Source: Sphingobacterium sp. R2 (GTDB lineage Bacteria > Bacteroidota > Bacteroidia > Sphingobacteriales > Sphingobacteriaceae). Taken from it: a stretch of DNA of 64,000 nt. A model generated the notes under the pieces. That model searched no databases and was not told the origin of the DNA. It saw nothing but the letters and a program-made list of their open reading frames with translations. This document shows positions 43,403 to 53,225 of the stretch, piece after piece (positions within the stretch are counted from its first letter, which is position 1; each line of letters starts with the position of its first letter). The stretch lies in NCBI RefSeq assembly GCF_040760075.1, contig NZ_CP142884.1, positions 5,022,001 through 5,086,000 of the forward strand, in the 5' to 3' direction. The position numbers were made by a program, and so were the translations under genes.

Positions 43403-44209
43403 TTGGATAGAACAACACATACAATCACTATTAAATCAATTGACCAAATTCCGACAGTCGATGAAATTAAATCCATTTCAAGAGAAGTGGCCTTAAAGCT
43501 TATTTTTGAAGGAAAGACGAATAAACAGCGAGAACAAGTCGGACAATATCTCGAATATGCACTTTCTGGTTTTCAGGTCTTGATCCATACTATCGACCCT
43601 GAACTTAACATTCTAAAACTAATTACCGATAAAGAAATTGGAGATCATCAAGACTTTTTTGAGCAATGTGCAAAAGATTACGGGTATCTAGGTGGACAAC
43701 TCGTGTTTATGTTGGTTGACAAACTTAATTTAAATTTAAATAAGGATTTTCCACTAGATACGTTTAACGAGTTAAAACAAGACGATCGACAGATAGGAAC
43801 AGTTGGTGAATGGAGGTATTTCGTCCATGGTTTTCACTGCGGTTTTCAACATTTGACAACGAAACAATGTATTGAAGTTCCTCTTACCTTCGGACTCGAT
43901 TTTGGAGATTTAGATCCATATTTTTTTATGAAGTTTATCCGGTCTTCACCAGACTACAGGCCTCTGCCAATTCCCTTATTTGATGAATATGCCGACGGAT
44001 TAAGAATAATAAAAAAAATGACCTCATTAGGAAAATTTGAAGAGATTCAATCTAATGTCCCTGGCCACACTGGCATTGCCGTCACAGATAGGAAGAAAGT
44101 TGAGATTAAATCCGACTTGGATTTAGAAAAAATATTCGTAAAACATATTGAGGAAATTAAAAAGAAACCCAAATTCAACCTTTGGAAATTTCTTGGCCTA
44201 AAAAGATGA
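43403..44209 (+). CDS. DUF6896-like immunity-type protein
   Basis: A 268-aa protein. The central block 'GEWRYFVHGFHCGFQHLTTK' followed by CIEVPLTFGLDFGDLDPYFF is the DUF6896 signature as I remember it (W-x-x-HG-HC-F...TGQ-x-VEVPL...LDP-x-F), a domain common among toxin-immunity genes. The N-terminal 100 residues are helical. The start is TTG at 43403; an in-frame stop at 43376 and no ATG between leave no better choice. Confidence 0.7.
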   Translation: MDRTTHTITIKSIDQIPTVDEIKSISREVALKLIFEGKTNKQREQVGQYLEYALSGFQVLIHTIDPELNILKLITDKEIGDHQDFFEQCAKDYGYLGGQLVFMLVDKLNLNLNKDFPLDTFNELKQDDRQIGTVGEWRYFVHGFHCGFQHLTTKQCIEVPLTFGLDFGDLDPYFFMKFIRSSPDYRPLPIPLFDEYADGLRIIKKMTSLGKFEEIQSNVPGHTGIAVTDRKKVEIKSDLDLEKIFVKHIEEIKKKPKFNLWKFLGLKR

Positions 44210-44309
44210 GCCTGGCGATTACGGTCTTTCATCTGCAGATTTACAAAAATTATGACAGAACTGCTGCCTTATGAAAATCTCCGTTTCATCAATAATACTA
44301 AATAATAAC

Positions 44310-45023
44310 ATGATTTATATTAGCCAAATCCGAAATAAAAAAACGCTGGAAGACCGCGATCATTATCCGTATAATATTCCGTCATTGTCAACACTGGATG
44401 AACTAAAATTTCGGAATCCGGTGACTTTTATCGTTGGAGAAAATGGTATCGGGAAATCCACCCTTGTAGAGGCAATAGCTATAAATGTCGGTTTCAATCC
44501 TGAAGGTGGAAGCCGCAATTTTAATTTTAGTACCATGGATTCCCATTCCGCTTTATTTGAAGCTATCCACGTGATACGAACCGCATATCGCAACAGAGAT
44601 GGCTATTTTCTCAGGGCTGAAAGTTTTTATAATGTTGCCACAGCAGTAGATCAATATGAAGTTCAGAAATCTTATGGAGGATCACTACACGAACGCTCTC
44701 ATGGTGAAAGCTTCCTCTCGTTATTACATCATCGTCTAAACGGAAACGGACTCTATATTTTTGATGAGCCAGAATCGGCACTCTCTATCATAAGCCAGCT
44801 AAATATGCTAAGCCGAATAAGAGAGCTTGTAGAACTTCGATCGCAATTTATTATTGCGACACACTCCCCCATCCTAATGGCCTATCCCGAAGCAGACATC
44901 TATCAGGTATCTGAAAATGGAATAAGGTTGATTCCATATCAAGATACTGAACAGTATAAACTGATGAAGTATTTTATGAATAATCACGAACGAATGCTAT
45001 CCGAATTAGGATTCGATTTTTAA
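44310..45023 (+). CDS. Stand-alone AAA/ABC-type ATPase
   Basis: A 237-aa protein from the ATG at 44310 (44271 is also possible). All ABC motifs are present in a compact form: Walker A 'VGENGIGKST', signature-like 'HGESFLSLLH', Walker B 'GLYIFDEPESALS' and the H-loop 'QFIIATHSPILMAYPEADIY'. This is the small soluble 'AAA family ATPase' type that lacks a transporter partner and is frequent in accessory regions. The substrate or partner is unknown; a nuclease partner is not adjacent. Confidence 0.83.
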   Translation: MIYISQIRNKKTLEDRDHYPYNIPSLSTLDELKFRNPVTFIVGENGIGKSTLVEAIAINVGFNPEGGSRNFNFSTMDSHSALFEAIHVIRTAYRNRDGYFLRAESFYNVATAVDQYEVQKSYGGSLHERSHGESFLSLLHHRLNGNGLYIFDEPESALSIISQLNMLSRIRELVELRSQFIIATHSPILMAYPEADIYQVSENGIRLIPYQDTEQYKLMKYFMNNHERMLSELGFDF

Positions 45024-45183
45024 ATCAAACTGAAAAGAGAAAAATAAATGCAAAGAACTCATTGAAAAAATAGATGTGTTATATAAGCGTTAATTTCACA
45101 ATTGACACATAAAATATGAGGTATTTATTATAGTTTTATCGCTAGCTAGTTAATCTAAATAATATTTGCAATCTGCTTTAGAA

Positions 45184-45777
45184 ATGAAACGTATAATAAC
45201 AATAATCTTAGTTTTTTTTTCAATACAGATTCATGCGCAAGATCTTAAAAACCTTAATGATGTCGCAAGTAACGACGGCATACCTCGCGGGAAATCAATT
45301 ATCTATGGTAACTTCATCCAACGATTGGGGTTCAGCAGTGGTGGTTTTCCGCAGGACATACGTTTGATCAATACAGATACAAAAGAGGTTTTAGCATTTA
45401 GAGTGAAGCCAACATTCAAATCATCAAAGGAAAATACCTTCATATATACCATTGAGCCGGGTAACTATGCTATTCTAAATTATTGGTGGACCAACAGTAA
45501 GTGGTATGGAGGTAAAATGTATACAGAATATATCTTCAAGAATATAGATACAACGGATGGTTTTGAAGATAAAGTAAATGCTGGCCTGATAAATATAGAT
45601 GAATTAGAACGCTTTACTTTTAAGATCACAGAAAACTCATTAAACTATCTGGGAACATGGCATTTTAAAACTCCTCCTGTTTCATTCACGAATGATAAGG
45701 TCATACTCGACAACAAAATAAAAAATAAGTACAAAGCCATTGACTTTTCCCAAGCTAATGTCGTTATGCCGAACTAA
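45184..45777 (+). CDS. Exported 197-aa protein, unknown
   Basis: The ATG at 45184 starts a good signal peptide (MKRIITIILVFFSIQIHAQ), unlike 45166. The mature part is beta-rich ('ENTFIYTIEPGNYAILNYWW', 'YTEYIFKNIDTTDGFEDKVN', 'LNYLGTWHFKTPPVSF') and could be a lipocalin- or transthyretin-like fold. No family recognised. Single gene. Confidence 0.58.
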   Translation: MKRIITIILVFFSIQIHAQDLKNLNDVASNDGIPRGKSIIYGNFIQRLGFSSGGFPQDIRLINTDTKEVLAFRVKPTFKSSKENTFIYTIEPGNYAILNYWWTNSKWYGGKMYTEYIFKNIDTTDGFEDKVNAGLINIDELERFTFKITENSLNYLGTWHFKTPPVSFTNDKVILDNKIKNKYKAIDFSQANVVMPN

Positions 45778-45865
45778 TAAGCTCAAATCAGGAAGTGATA
45801 AAAAATGTCATGTAAGAATCTCAAATATTAAAAATATACCAAAAAGGGCTCTAGCGCATTATAAT

Positions 45866-46052
45866 ATGAGAATCGAAAATAAAAAAGTTATTAATAGAAG
45901 ACAGCATTAATAAGGCTATTATACAGGATGATAAAAAAGATTTAATCTTAACAGATTCAAACCTAAATATTTTAAATAACCATGGTTTCGAAGAATTCAA
46001 TTCCTTAAATTTTGCTCCTAATGTCCATACGATACCTTCTTATTCCAAATGA
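45866..46052 (+). pseudogene. Short ORF broken at an A6 tract
   Basis: From the ATG at 45866 the frame reads MRIENKKVINRRQH and stops. Removing one A from the A6 run gives MRIENKKLLIEDSINKAIIQ and about 40 further residues to a stop at 46052. The length of 187 nt is one more than a multiple of three. Coding-like, but short and without family. Confidence 0.33.
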
Positions 46053-46053
46053 T

Positions 46054-48972
46054 TTACCGCAGCTTTTCCATAGCAAAAGTCAAATCACGTATCTGTATTT
46101 TTTGCTCATTATTAATAATAGCACCATCAGTCCATTCCAGTAACAAATCGTAACCCCAGCTTCTACTTGCCTTATCTTTAAATAATGATGGATCGAAACG
46201 AGGTTTTTTCTTTTCAGCTATGTCTATCACTGAATTTAAATAAAGATAAACAGGTGTTAGATCTTTTTCTTTTATGTCGGAACCTATCTCTGCAGCATAT
46301 TCTTTAGCTTTTTGTTGTTGATTGGATACGATATAAATTTCCAGAATACATAGCCGATACAATTCTTTATTCGCTTGAATTTCCCTTTCATTTGCAATCC
46401 GCTTGCGGTAATAATCTATTGTTTTCTGAAATGCCTCGCGAGACTTTTCTTTCTGGTTAGTCTTCTGATACAAGAGCCCCACGTCGACCCAGCTTTCAAT
46501 TCTAAACTGCCTCGACAAGGTGAGATAGTCTTGAATTGCCGCTAGGGTATCCTTGACGGCGAGATAACTTCTGGCTCTATTTTCAAATTCGGGGACAACA
46601 AAATTCATTATGCGAATCGGCCCTATGGTGTCCCGCTGAATAGCTCTCGTCAGATCGGATATTGCACCATTATAATCGCCCCGTCTGAATCGTGCCTCAC
46701 CAATATTTCTAAAATTGAGCGTTTTTTTAGCTAGATCTGGATTAAGTTCAATGGCCTTATCTGCCAACTCAACAGCTGTCTTATAATCCTTGTCAAAAAT
46801 AAAGGATTGGCTACTCCGCTCCACAAGCGCATTGACCACATTATTATCATTGGGCAGATCATCTATGTCCATCAGACCGATCTGTTGGAAATACAGCATT
46901 ACACCGCTACGCTTTTCTGCATAAGAGTTTTGATTTTTGGGCGATTCTGGCAGTTTATTTCGTCGGAAACTCAAGCTTTCCAATAGTGGTGCTAAGACCA
47001 TTTCTTTTGGAACTTCTTTAATATTATTGTCCATCAAAAGTAGTTCCTTACCAAGAAATCTTTCCCATCCCGTTAAAGGTAAAGTGGAAATATTACAATG
47101 AGAAAGATCTACAGCATATGAAGTCGATGGAATAGTGAATAATGACTTTACTATTTCAAAAGATGAGAAATCATTATTGGATATTAGAATAGTGTTAATA
47201 TTCTTCCATTCTTTCAGATCATTTGGAAAACGACGAAGAGCTGTACTGGCAAGCTGACGGTTGGTTTTTGGCTCATCTTTACGATAGATTTCTCTCGATG
47301 AATCATAAACATTATAATGTGAAGGGCGGCTATTGATCGCATAAAACGCATGTAAATTAACAAGTTGACCTAGCGATTCAGGAAGCACCGTTATATTATT
47401 GTGACTTATATTTAGAATCCTCAGCTGTTTCATATCACCGATAGAAACTGGTAATTCACTCAGGTGATTGACATCGACATATAGTTCCCGGATATTGGCC
47501 AACCCCTCCATATGCAAGGGTAGTTTTTCCAGTAAGTTCGTAGAGACTCTTAATTTTTCGAGCTTCGATAGCTTTGTAATACTTGCTGGTAATCCTTTCA
47601 GAAAATTATCGCTTACATCAAAATTCTTTAAACTCAACAATGTACCGATGTCTTCAGGTAAACGACTTAAATTGCAATACGCTAAATTTAATATTTCGAG
47701 GTTTTTCATTCCAGCAAACGACGGTAGTGTAGCTATCGGATTAGCTTGCACATTTAACTCGTGTAATCGATGAAGACCATTGATCGTAACCGGAATATGC
47801 TGTAACTTATTTCCTTGAAGCTGTAAGGTATTTATTCCCGTCAATTTTCCCAGCTCATTTGAAAGAAACCCAAGGTTATTGTAGGACAGGTTTAGATTTG
47901 TTAATGCAGTTAACTGAAACAAGGCATCCGGCAGGCTATCAATTGCATTGTCAGATAGGTCAAGTAGACGAAGTTTCTTTAACTGGGCTAACTCTTTGGG
48001 AAGGTAAAATGCGGACTTTGTATTTTTAATCTGCAATTCCTGCAATTCTTTGAATTGAAATAAAGAGGAAGAAATCTGTTTTAGAGGTCCGTTTGAATAG
48101 TTCAGATATTTCAATTGAGTGCTGCTACTGAAATTATTCATCAATCGTCCTAGGTCATCGATATCATTAAAATTTAATTTTAAGGATTTAAGGGACCTGA
48201 ATCCTCGGTCTGAATATATTGCTGTGTCTTTAACCTTGAAGTAGCTTAAACTGAGTGTTTCAATTCGCTCTTTATTGGGGAGTACATCCAATACATGATC
48301 AATGCGGTCACTTGGAGAAGTGGCGCTAATAGCTATTTCGATTAATTGGGGCGGAAATTCAAATTGATCCAATAAAGGCTTATAATCAAGCGAAATACCT
48401 TTCAATCGATGATTTTCTTTTAAACCTTTTGGGATATACTGTCCCGGGAAAGCTTTGAAAATTAAATAGTGCAGCATGGGCAACTTATTCAAGTTCGCAA
48501 TTTCGCCAGCCAAGTTTATTTTAGTATTTCCCTCAAATGCTATTGCCCTCAACTGATTTTGTTTATAAAAAGTATCGTCAAGATGTAATATTCCTACAGG
48601 CTGCAAAGTATCATTTCTAATTCTAAATTCCTTAAAGACAATAGCCTCCACATGGGGAAATAAATACAATGATTGACAAAGACTATCTAATTGAGACTGA
48701 TTTTCAAATTTTAGCCCCAAATAGCGAACTTTATATAGGCTATCAGAACAGTCTTTTAAAAGAGGAATATCTTTGGTATTCAGCTCAACAAAAGAGATTA
48801 GATCGTGAGGATGATGATTGTTTATAGACCTTACGCTGTTCGAAGAGCCACTCAGAATCGCTTCATACCGTAAAAGGTTCTGTGCACTTAACTGGAGAGT
48901 AAAAAGGCAAAAAGCTAGAAATAAAAATCGCTTCAAATATAAAATGTTAATTAAATTCTTTGGTTTATCCAT
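46054..48972 (-). CDS. Exported leucine-rich-repeat protein with C-terminal TPR domain
   Basis: A 972-aa protein with a signal peptide cleaved after LQLSA (about residue 30). Residues about 90-650 hold a long series of 23-residue LRRs of the 'LxxLPxxLxxLxxLxxLxLSxN' type (for example 'KLRLLDLSDNAIDSLPDALF'). Residues 700-900 contain TPR units ('AVELADKAIELNPDLAKKTL', 'GDYNGAISDLTRAIQRD', 'EKSREAFQKTIDYYRK'). LRRs and TPRs are protein-binding scaffolds, so this is probably a surface or periplasmic interaction protein. The 84-aa membrane gene lies 3 bp upstream, so the two are cotranscribed. Confidence 0.85.
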   Translation of the reverse strand: MDKPKNLINILYLKRFLFLAFCLFTLQLSAQNLLRYEAILSGSSNSVRSINNHHPHDLISFVELNTKDIPLLKDCSDSLYKVRYLGLKFENQSQLDSLCQSLYLFPHVEAIVFKEFRIRNDTLQPVGILHLDDTFYKQNQLRAIAFEGNTKINLAGEIANLNKLPMLHYLIFKAFPGQYIPKGLKENHRLKGISLDYKPLLDQFEFPPQLIEIAISATSPSDRIDHVLDVLPNKERIETLSLSYFKVKDTAIYSDRGFRSLKSLKLNFNDIDDLGRLMNNFSSSTQLKYLNYSNGPLKQISSSLFQFKELQELQIKNTKSAFYLPKELAQLKKLRLLDLSDNAIDSLPDALFQLTALTNLNLSYNNLGFLSNELGKLTGINTLQLQGNKLQHIPVTINGLHRLHELNVQANPIATLPSFAGMKNLEILNLAYCNLSRLPEDIGTLLSLKNFDVSDNFLKGLPASITKLSKLEKLRVSTNLLEKLPLHMEGLANIRELYVDVNHLSELPVSIGDMKQLRILNISHNNITVLPESLGQLVNLHAFYAINSRPSHYNVYDSSREIYRKDEPKTNRQLASTALRRFPNDLKEWKNINTILISNNDFSSFEIVKSLFTIPSTSYAVDLSHCNISTLPLTGWERFLGKELLLMDNNIKEVPKEMVLAPLLESLSFRRNKLPESPKNQNSYAEKRSGVMLYFQQIGLMDIDDLPNDNNVVNALVERSSQSFIFDKDYKTAVELADKAIELNPDLAKKTLNFRNIGEARFRRGDYNGAISDLTRAIQRDTIGPIRIMNFVVPEFENRARSYLAVKDTLAAIQDYLTLSRQFRIESWVDVGLLYQKTNQKEKSREAFQKTIDYYRKRIANEREIQANKELYRLCILEIYIVSNQQQKAKEYAAEIGSDIKEKDLTPVYLYLNSVIDIAEKKKPRFDPSLFKDKASRSWGYDLLLEWTDGAIINNEQKIQIRDLTFAMEKLR

Positions 48973-48975
48973 TGG

Positions 48976-49230
48976 TCAACTATTCAACAATAAATTTATA
49001 TACGATCGGATTCGAGATTTGGTAATTTTTGACAAGAAAACTATTCCCAGCCATATTGACCAAATCGATAGTATTATCATGACGGAGATCTTAACGACAC
49101 GCCCAGGGATAATTAATGTATTCCAGCGTGGAACGACTACATTGGAAAAAGTGACGTAAAACGCTACTACTATTAAGATTAGAGTTAATAAAAATAAAAC
49201 AAAAAATATCAATTTTGATTTAGAATTCAT
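48976..49230 (-). CDS. 84-aa two-TM membrane protein
   Basis: Two strong hydrophobic helices (about residues 7-28 and 47-66) with a short loop 'SNVVVPRWNTLIIPGR'. The stop is 3 bp before the LRR/TPR gene, indicating a two-gene operon. It may anchor or export its partner; no family recognised. Confidence 0.55.
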   Translation of the reverse strand: MNSKSKLIFFVLFLLTLILIVVAFYVTFSNVVVPRWNTLIIPGRVVKISVMIILSIWSIWLGIVFLSKITKSRIRSYINLLLNS

Positions 49231-49500
49231 ATTTTAGCTGGTATTTCTTAAATATATACAAATGTTAGGAAAATTTTGGAAGAATCGGAATCTACTTACA
49301 TCTATTTTCATTTACAAACTCAGTATGCCCTACGGTATTATTTTTTAGGCAGGATAAGCTTGATCTATTCCTATTTTGCCTTTTCGAATATCCTATTTAC
49401 TTAGGGAATGGAAGTAGTTGTGAAATGTTGGCATCGGCTTGAATTTTAAGTCAAGACCTCTTACATGCAAATACACGCGCAGATTTTATGCTATCAACTG

Positions 49501-49755
49501 TTAAAGACTTTGATTGCGATAGGTCATAGGCGACTGACCTAAATGTAACTTAAAGAAGTTACTAAAAGTACCATAATCTGAAAAATTTAGTTCCTGCATC
49601 GCATCTTTTACGGACATACTTGATACATTCATCAAAATAACAGCTTCAGAAATAGCAATTTCTTCTAATATGGCTTTGGGACCGAAGCCTGTGACATCTT
49701 TGACCATACGAGTCAGATGCTTTCTAGAGATAAATAACCTATCTGCATAAATAAA
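49501..49755 (-). pseudogene. AraC-type HTH fragment
   Basis: The frame from 49755 reads FFIYADRLFISRKHLTRMVK then DVTGFGPKAILEEIAISEAV and ends FFKLHLGQSPMTYRNQSL: nearly the whole AraC-type double HTH. A TAA just before it (about 49758) cuts off the sensor domain, and no upstream continuation exists. A truncated relic; if translated from the internal ATG at 49707 it would give 68 aa. Confidence 0.75.
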
Positions 49756-49877
49756 AAATTAGTCCAAATTTTGCTTTGGCCTCGTAATTATAAAGCTCTT
49801 TTTATTAACTTAACACTATATTATTCGTACTTGGTTGAAGAATATTCGGAATAAAAACTTTAACAAAACAGAGGATT

Positions 49878-50723
49878 ATGAGCAAAGCGGGTAAAATTAT
49901 ATCCTATGTAATTTATTGTATTTACGTAATGGTTGTCCCGATGTTCATACTTCGGAGCGGATATTTTCAGGCCGATGTCAGATTTAAATATTTACCAATT
50001 TTTTCTCTGTTTTTACTCGGTTTATTTTTAATGAACCGAGTAATTCCTATTAAAAAAAATAAAATACTAACAGTATTACCGATTTTATTTTTAACTGTTT
50101 TTGGGTTTTACGTGAATTCCGATGGGCTAGTACCGTTTGTTTTTCCACTTATAACAATTCTCTTTTTTCTCGCATTCGTTATCCTTATAATACTTCCAAA
50201 AAACAGGATGATCATGATATTGGTCAGCTCCTTTATCATTTTATTCTATTCTTTTGGAATTTACCCCAAATTGATCGTCCGAAAAGAAATTGTTGAAACT
50301 TCATTAAGCTTGAATAGTATTACGTTATACCCGTTTGTTTCCGTCCAAAAAGATTCTGTAAACATTCATCTTGAGCGCCCTGTGCTAATAGACTTTATGT
50401 TTACTTCCTGTGGCCCATGTCTCAAAAAATTAACATATTTACAGGCAATCAAAAACCTTGATCTGTCTATTTATGTTATCGTTGACGGGAAAATAGATTC
50501 ATACACAGCCTTCCAGGACTATTATACAATCCATAACCAAGCTTTGCAAGGAATTAATTTTCTATACGATCCAGATGGAAGATTCACCGAACAATTCAAT
50601 ATCGATAGCTATCCTACGGAAATACTTATACGAAATAGAGAATTGATTGCAAGGGATAAAGGTATACCCGATGGAGCTCTCAAAGAGTATGCTGAGCTAA
50701 GGAAACAATTAATGATAGATTGA
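49878..50723 (+). CDS. Membrane protein with C-terminal thioredoxin-like domain
   Basis: A 281-aa protein. Residues 5-135 contain about five TM helices ('ILTVLPILFLTVFGFYV', 'ITILFFLAFVILIIL', 'MIMILVSSFIILFYSFGIYP'). The C-terminal 130 residues form a TlpA-like thioredoxin domain with FTSCGPCLKK (Cys178/181) and the cis-Pro stretch 'NIDSYPTEILI'. Comparable proteins in Bacteroidota sit beside peptide-modification or export genes. The domain should face the periplasm and act in disulfide chemistry. It stands alone here. Confidence 0.78.
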   Translation: MSKAGKIISYVIYCIYVMVVPMFILRSGYFQADVRFKYLPIFSLFLLGLFLMNRVIPIKKNKILTVLPILFLTVFGFYVNSDGLVPFVFPLITILFFLAFVILIILPKNRMIMILVSSFIILFYSFGIYPKLIVRKEIVETSLSLNSITLYPFVSVQKDSVNIHLERPVLIDFMFTSCGPCLKKLTYLQAIKNLDLSIYVIVDGKIDSYTAFQDYYTIHNQALQGINFLYDPDGRFTEQFNIDSYPTEILIRNRELIARDKGIPDGALKEYAELRKQLMID

Positions 50724-50871
50724 CAAGTGGTAGACTTTAACATCTTACATTAAACCGACAACAATAACCAACCTCTTAGTCTCATTTCCTTCTTTTGGAA
50801 AGGCCTGCTTTTATTAAGGAGGAAGCTAGCATGCAAAGCTAGACATGTTCATATAAAAAATGCTCCGTTTA

Positions 50872-52821
50872 TCAATAATAAAATACAAGACCATCTCTTT
50901 TCGCAGTAATTTCCTTTAATTGATCATAGTCCATATTCAAACATTGATATAGCGTAAAAATCACACCTGAGCGCATGGAATAAATTTCATCGGGAAGTCG
51001 ACCCAAATTTGTACCGTTCAAAATAACATTATTCACAGCCTTCAAAGCACAAATCTCTACAGGAAATTTCTTGAGCTTGCTATAATTGAAATCCAGTTTT
51101 AGCAGACCGTCCAATTGTCCAAAACTGCTTGGAAAACCAGTAATCGAAGATGCCCTTGCATTGATTTCCTTCAGGCTCTTAAGCTTTCCGAATGTTTCCG
51201 GTAGAGTTGTCAGTTTACTATTCTCCATATTCAGGTAGGATAAACTACTCAATCCGCCGAACTCATCTGGAAGCTTCTCCACTGATGGGGAAAGCCAAAG
51301 ATCTTCTAATTTTTTAAGGTTACCTATCGAAGCCGGTAAAGTTTTAAAATTACCGCCCACTAACCAGAATCTAAGATTAGACAAATTTCCAATATTATCA
51401 GGAATAGATTGCAAGCTTTCTCCTTGAATCCAAAGTTGTTTTAAGCTCTTGAGGTTACCAAAAGATTGTGGCAGCTGCTGAAGCCTGCTTTCTCCATAAA
51501 TTTCTAATGTATCTAACTTGACCATGTTGTCAATATCGGATGGCAGTGTGACTGGCGATGATCCCGGATATACGAAACTGAACCGTGCGAACCTCAAATT
51601 ATGGCATTTACTCAAACTTGACGGGATATAGGCTTGCTGAGCTAGAATTTCTGTAGAAACCAATTGAGTCAAATTTCCTAAATCTGAAGGGATCTGAGTA
51701 ACAAAGCAATCGAGGTGTTTTAAATTGACCAGTTTACCCAACGTGCCGTTGAAATCTACATCTCCTACATACCGCATAATAAGGGTTTCAAGCGACTTTA
51801 AATTTCCAAAAGTTCTTGGCAATACCACGGTATATCCCAAATCGGGGGTTCGCATCGGTGTGAGGTGAAATGATTTCAATTTGGTTAGATTGCCAAAATT
51901 ATCGGGAATGGTAAGATAATAGCCTACCCGATCCAGACTAAGTTCTTCAAGAGCAAGGTAATGATCGCCGAAAATAGTCGGAACATCTTTCAATGAAGAT
52001 CCACCTAAAATAAGCTTCCTCAGATATTTAAATGCCTTAAGCGCAGGAAAAGAGCCCGGGTCATTAAAACGATGTGCTATACCTGAAGCCTGCATATTCA
52101 TTTCAATAATATGCCCGTCCTTATCTTCAACAACACGCCCACCGCGCCCCATTTGCAATTCATTTAATGCCTCGTCTTCCTGATATTCGCCGGTCTGTAC
52201 CTTTTTGGTAAACTGATAATTTTTCCCAGCATAAGTCATCGTATAGGTAACTTGGTAGCTGGTATTCGAATAACCATGCAGTTCAATAGTAGGGTTTTCT
52301 TCTACTGGCCTAGCCAATCCGTCGTGGTATGTACTATGTAGGTGACCATAAGCTTTATCGAAAGACCATTTACCTTTATATTTAGGATCCACTGCAAAGT
52401 GAAGTATCGTCTTAAAAGATGAAGGTGTGTTTTCTTTAATCTCGATATGTAACTCGGGTATTTTAACATTCACTGTGGCCGTATTACTATTACTGAGACG
52501 TGTTACTGTCCATGTAAGTTCATATTCCTCACCAGGTATTCCCCTAAAAAATGAATTTGGGTTACTAGGATCATCTATTTTCACATAATCTTCTACCACA
52601 GTTCCTTTAGTTATACTCCATTTGCCAGTTTCTCCTTTTTGTAAGGCGCTACCTTTCAGTTGGACGGTGAATTCGTCATATAGTTCAGTGGGCTCGGCCT
52701 TAGGTTCATATACTGTTTTCAAGACATCCTGATATTCCTTCTTTGAACAGGCTACAAATAAAAAGCTTTCAAAAAAAACAAAAAGAAATGAACACCAAAA
52801 TAACGTAGATTTATTATACAT
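50872..52821 (-). CDS. LRR surface lipoprotein with PKD-like N-terminal domain
   Basis: A 649-aa protein with a lipoprotein signal ending LFVAC (Cys about residue 25). Residues 40-210 contain two Ig/PKD-like beta modules ('YDEFTVQLKGSALQKGETGK', 'ELTWTVTRLSNSNTATVNVK'). Residues about 250-640 are LRRs of about 23 residues ('FGNLKSLKQLWIQGESLQSI', 'LSSLSYLNMENSKLTTLPET'). Last gene of a four-gene - strand operon of lipoproteins, 5 bp after the preceding stop. Likely a cell-surface binding protein. Confidence 0.83.
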   Translation of the reverse strand: MYNKSTLFWCSFLFVFFESFLFVACSKKEYQDVLKTVYEPKAEPTELYDEFTVQLKGSALQKGETGKWSITKGTVVEDYVKIDDPSNPNSFFRGIPGEEYELTWTVTRLSNSNTATVNVKIPELHIEIKENTPSSFKTILHFAVDPKYKGKWSFDKAYGHLHSTYHDGLARPVEENPTIELHGYSNTSYQVTYTMTYAGKNYQFTKKVQTGEYQEDEALNELQMGRGGRVVEDKDGHIIEMNMQASGIAHRFNDPGSFPALKAFKYLRKLILGGSSLKDVPTIFGDHYLALEELSLDRVGYYLTIPDNFGNLTKLKSFHLTPMRTPDLGYTVVLPRTFGNLKSLETLIMRYVGDVDFNGTLGKLVNLKHLDCFVTQIPSDLGNLTQLVSTEILAQQAYIPSSLSKCHNLRFARFSFVYPGSSPVTLPSDIDNMVKLDTLEIYGESRLQQLPQSFGNLKSLKQLWIQGESLQSIPDNIGNLSNLRFWLVGGNFKTLPASIGNLKKLEDLWLSPSVEKLPDEFGGLSSLSYLNMENSKLTTLPETFGKLKSLKEINARASSITGFPSSFGQLDGLLKLDFNYSKLKKFPVEICALKAVNNVILNGTNLGRLPDEIYSMRSGVIFTLYQCLNMDYDQLKEITAKRDGLVFYY

Positions 52822-52826
52822 GGATA

Positions 52827-53225
52827 TTAAGGTTGAGTTGTAAAATTAAACGTTGTTGAACGCGCTGTATTTCCATTGCTGTCGTTAACAATCAGTTGAT
52901 AATAGTATTTTTTCGATTTTTCTAAAGGGGAAAAGAATACACTATACTTATTGTTACTTTGACTCACGGCATTGTAGATTTTTCCTCCGGTCTGTTTGTA
53001 CATAACAGCAAGATCATCGTGTACATATACTTCAACTTTACTATATGGATATGAAGCAAGTGTAAAAGACAGTATGTACTGGCCTTTATCTAAAGTAACT
53101 TTATTTTGAATATCTGCAAAAGCATCTATTTCGTTGTATATGGTTTCCTTTTTGCAGGAGCTGATCAGGAATAATAGAATCCCAAACATCAAGCTTACAG
53201 CAATTTTATTGAATGGACATTTCAT
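52827..53225 (-). CDS. Small FN3-like lipoprotein
   Basis: The ATG at 53225 starts a lipoprotein signal (MKCPFNKIAVSLMFGILLFL, then ISSC), whereas the longer start at 53303 has no signal peptide at its N-terminus. The 132-aa product is one beta-sandwich domain ending 'YYYQLIVNDSNGNTARSTTF', typical of a fibronectin type III module. It overlaps the upstream propeller gene by 20 bp, and the LRR gene follows after 5 bp. Confidence 0.72.
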   Translation of the reverse strand: MKCPFNKIAVSLMFGILLFLISSCKKETIYNEIDAFADIQNKVTLDKGQYILSFTLASYPYSKVEVYVHDDLAVMYKQTGGKIYNAVSQSNNKYSVFFSPLEKSKKYYYQLIVNDSNGNTARSTTFNFTTQP

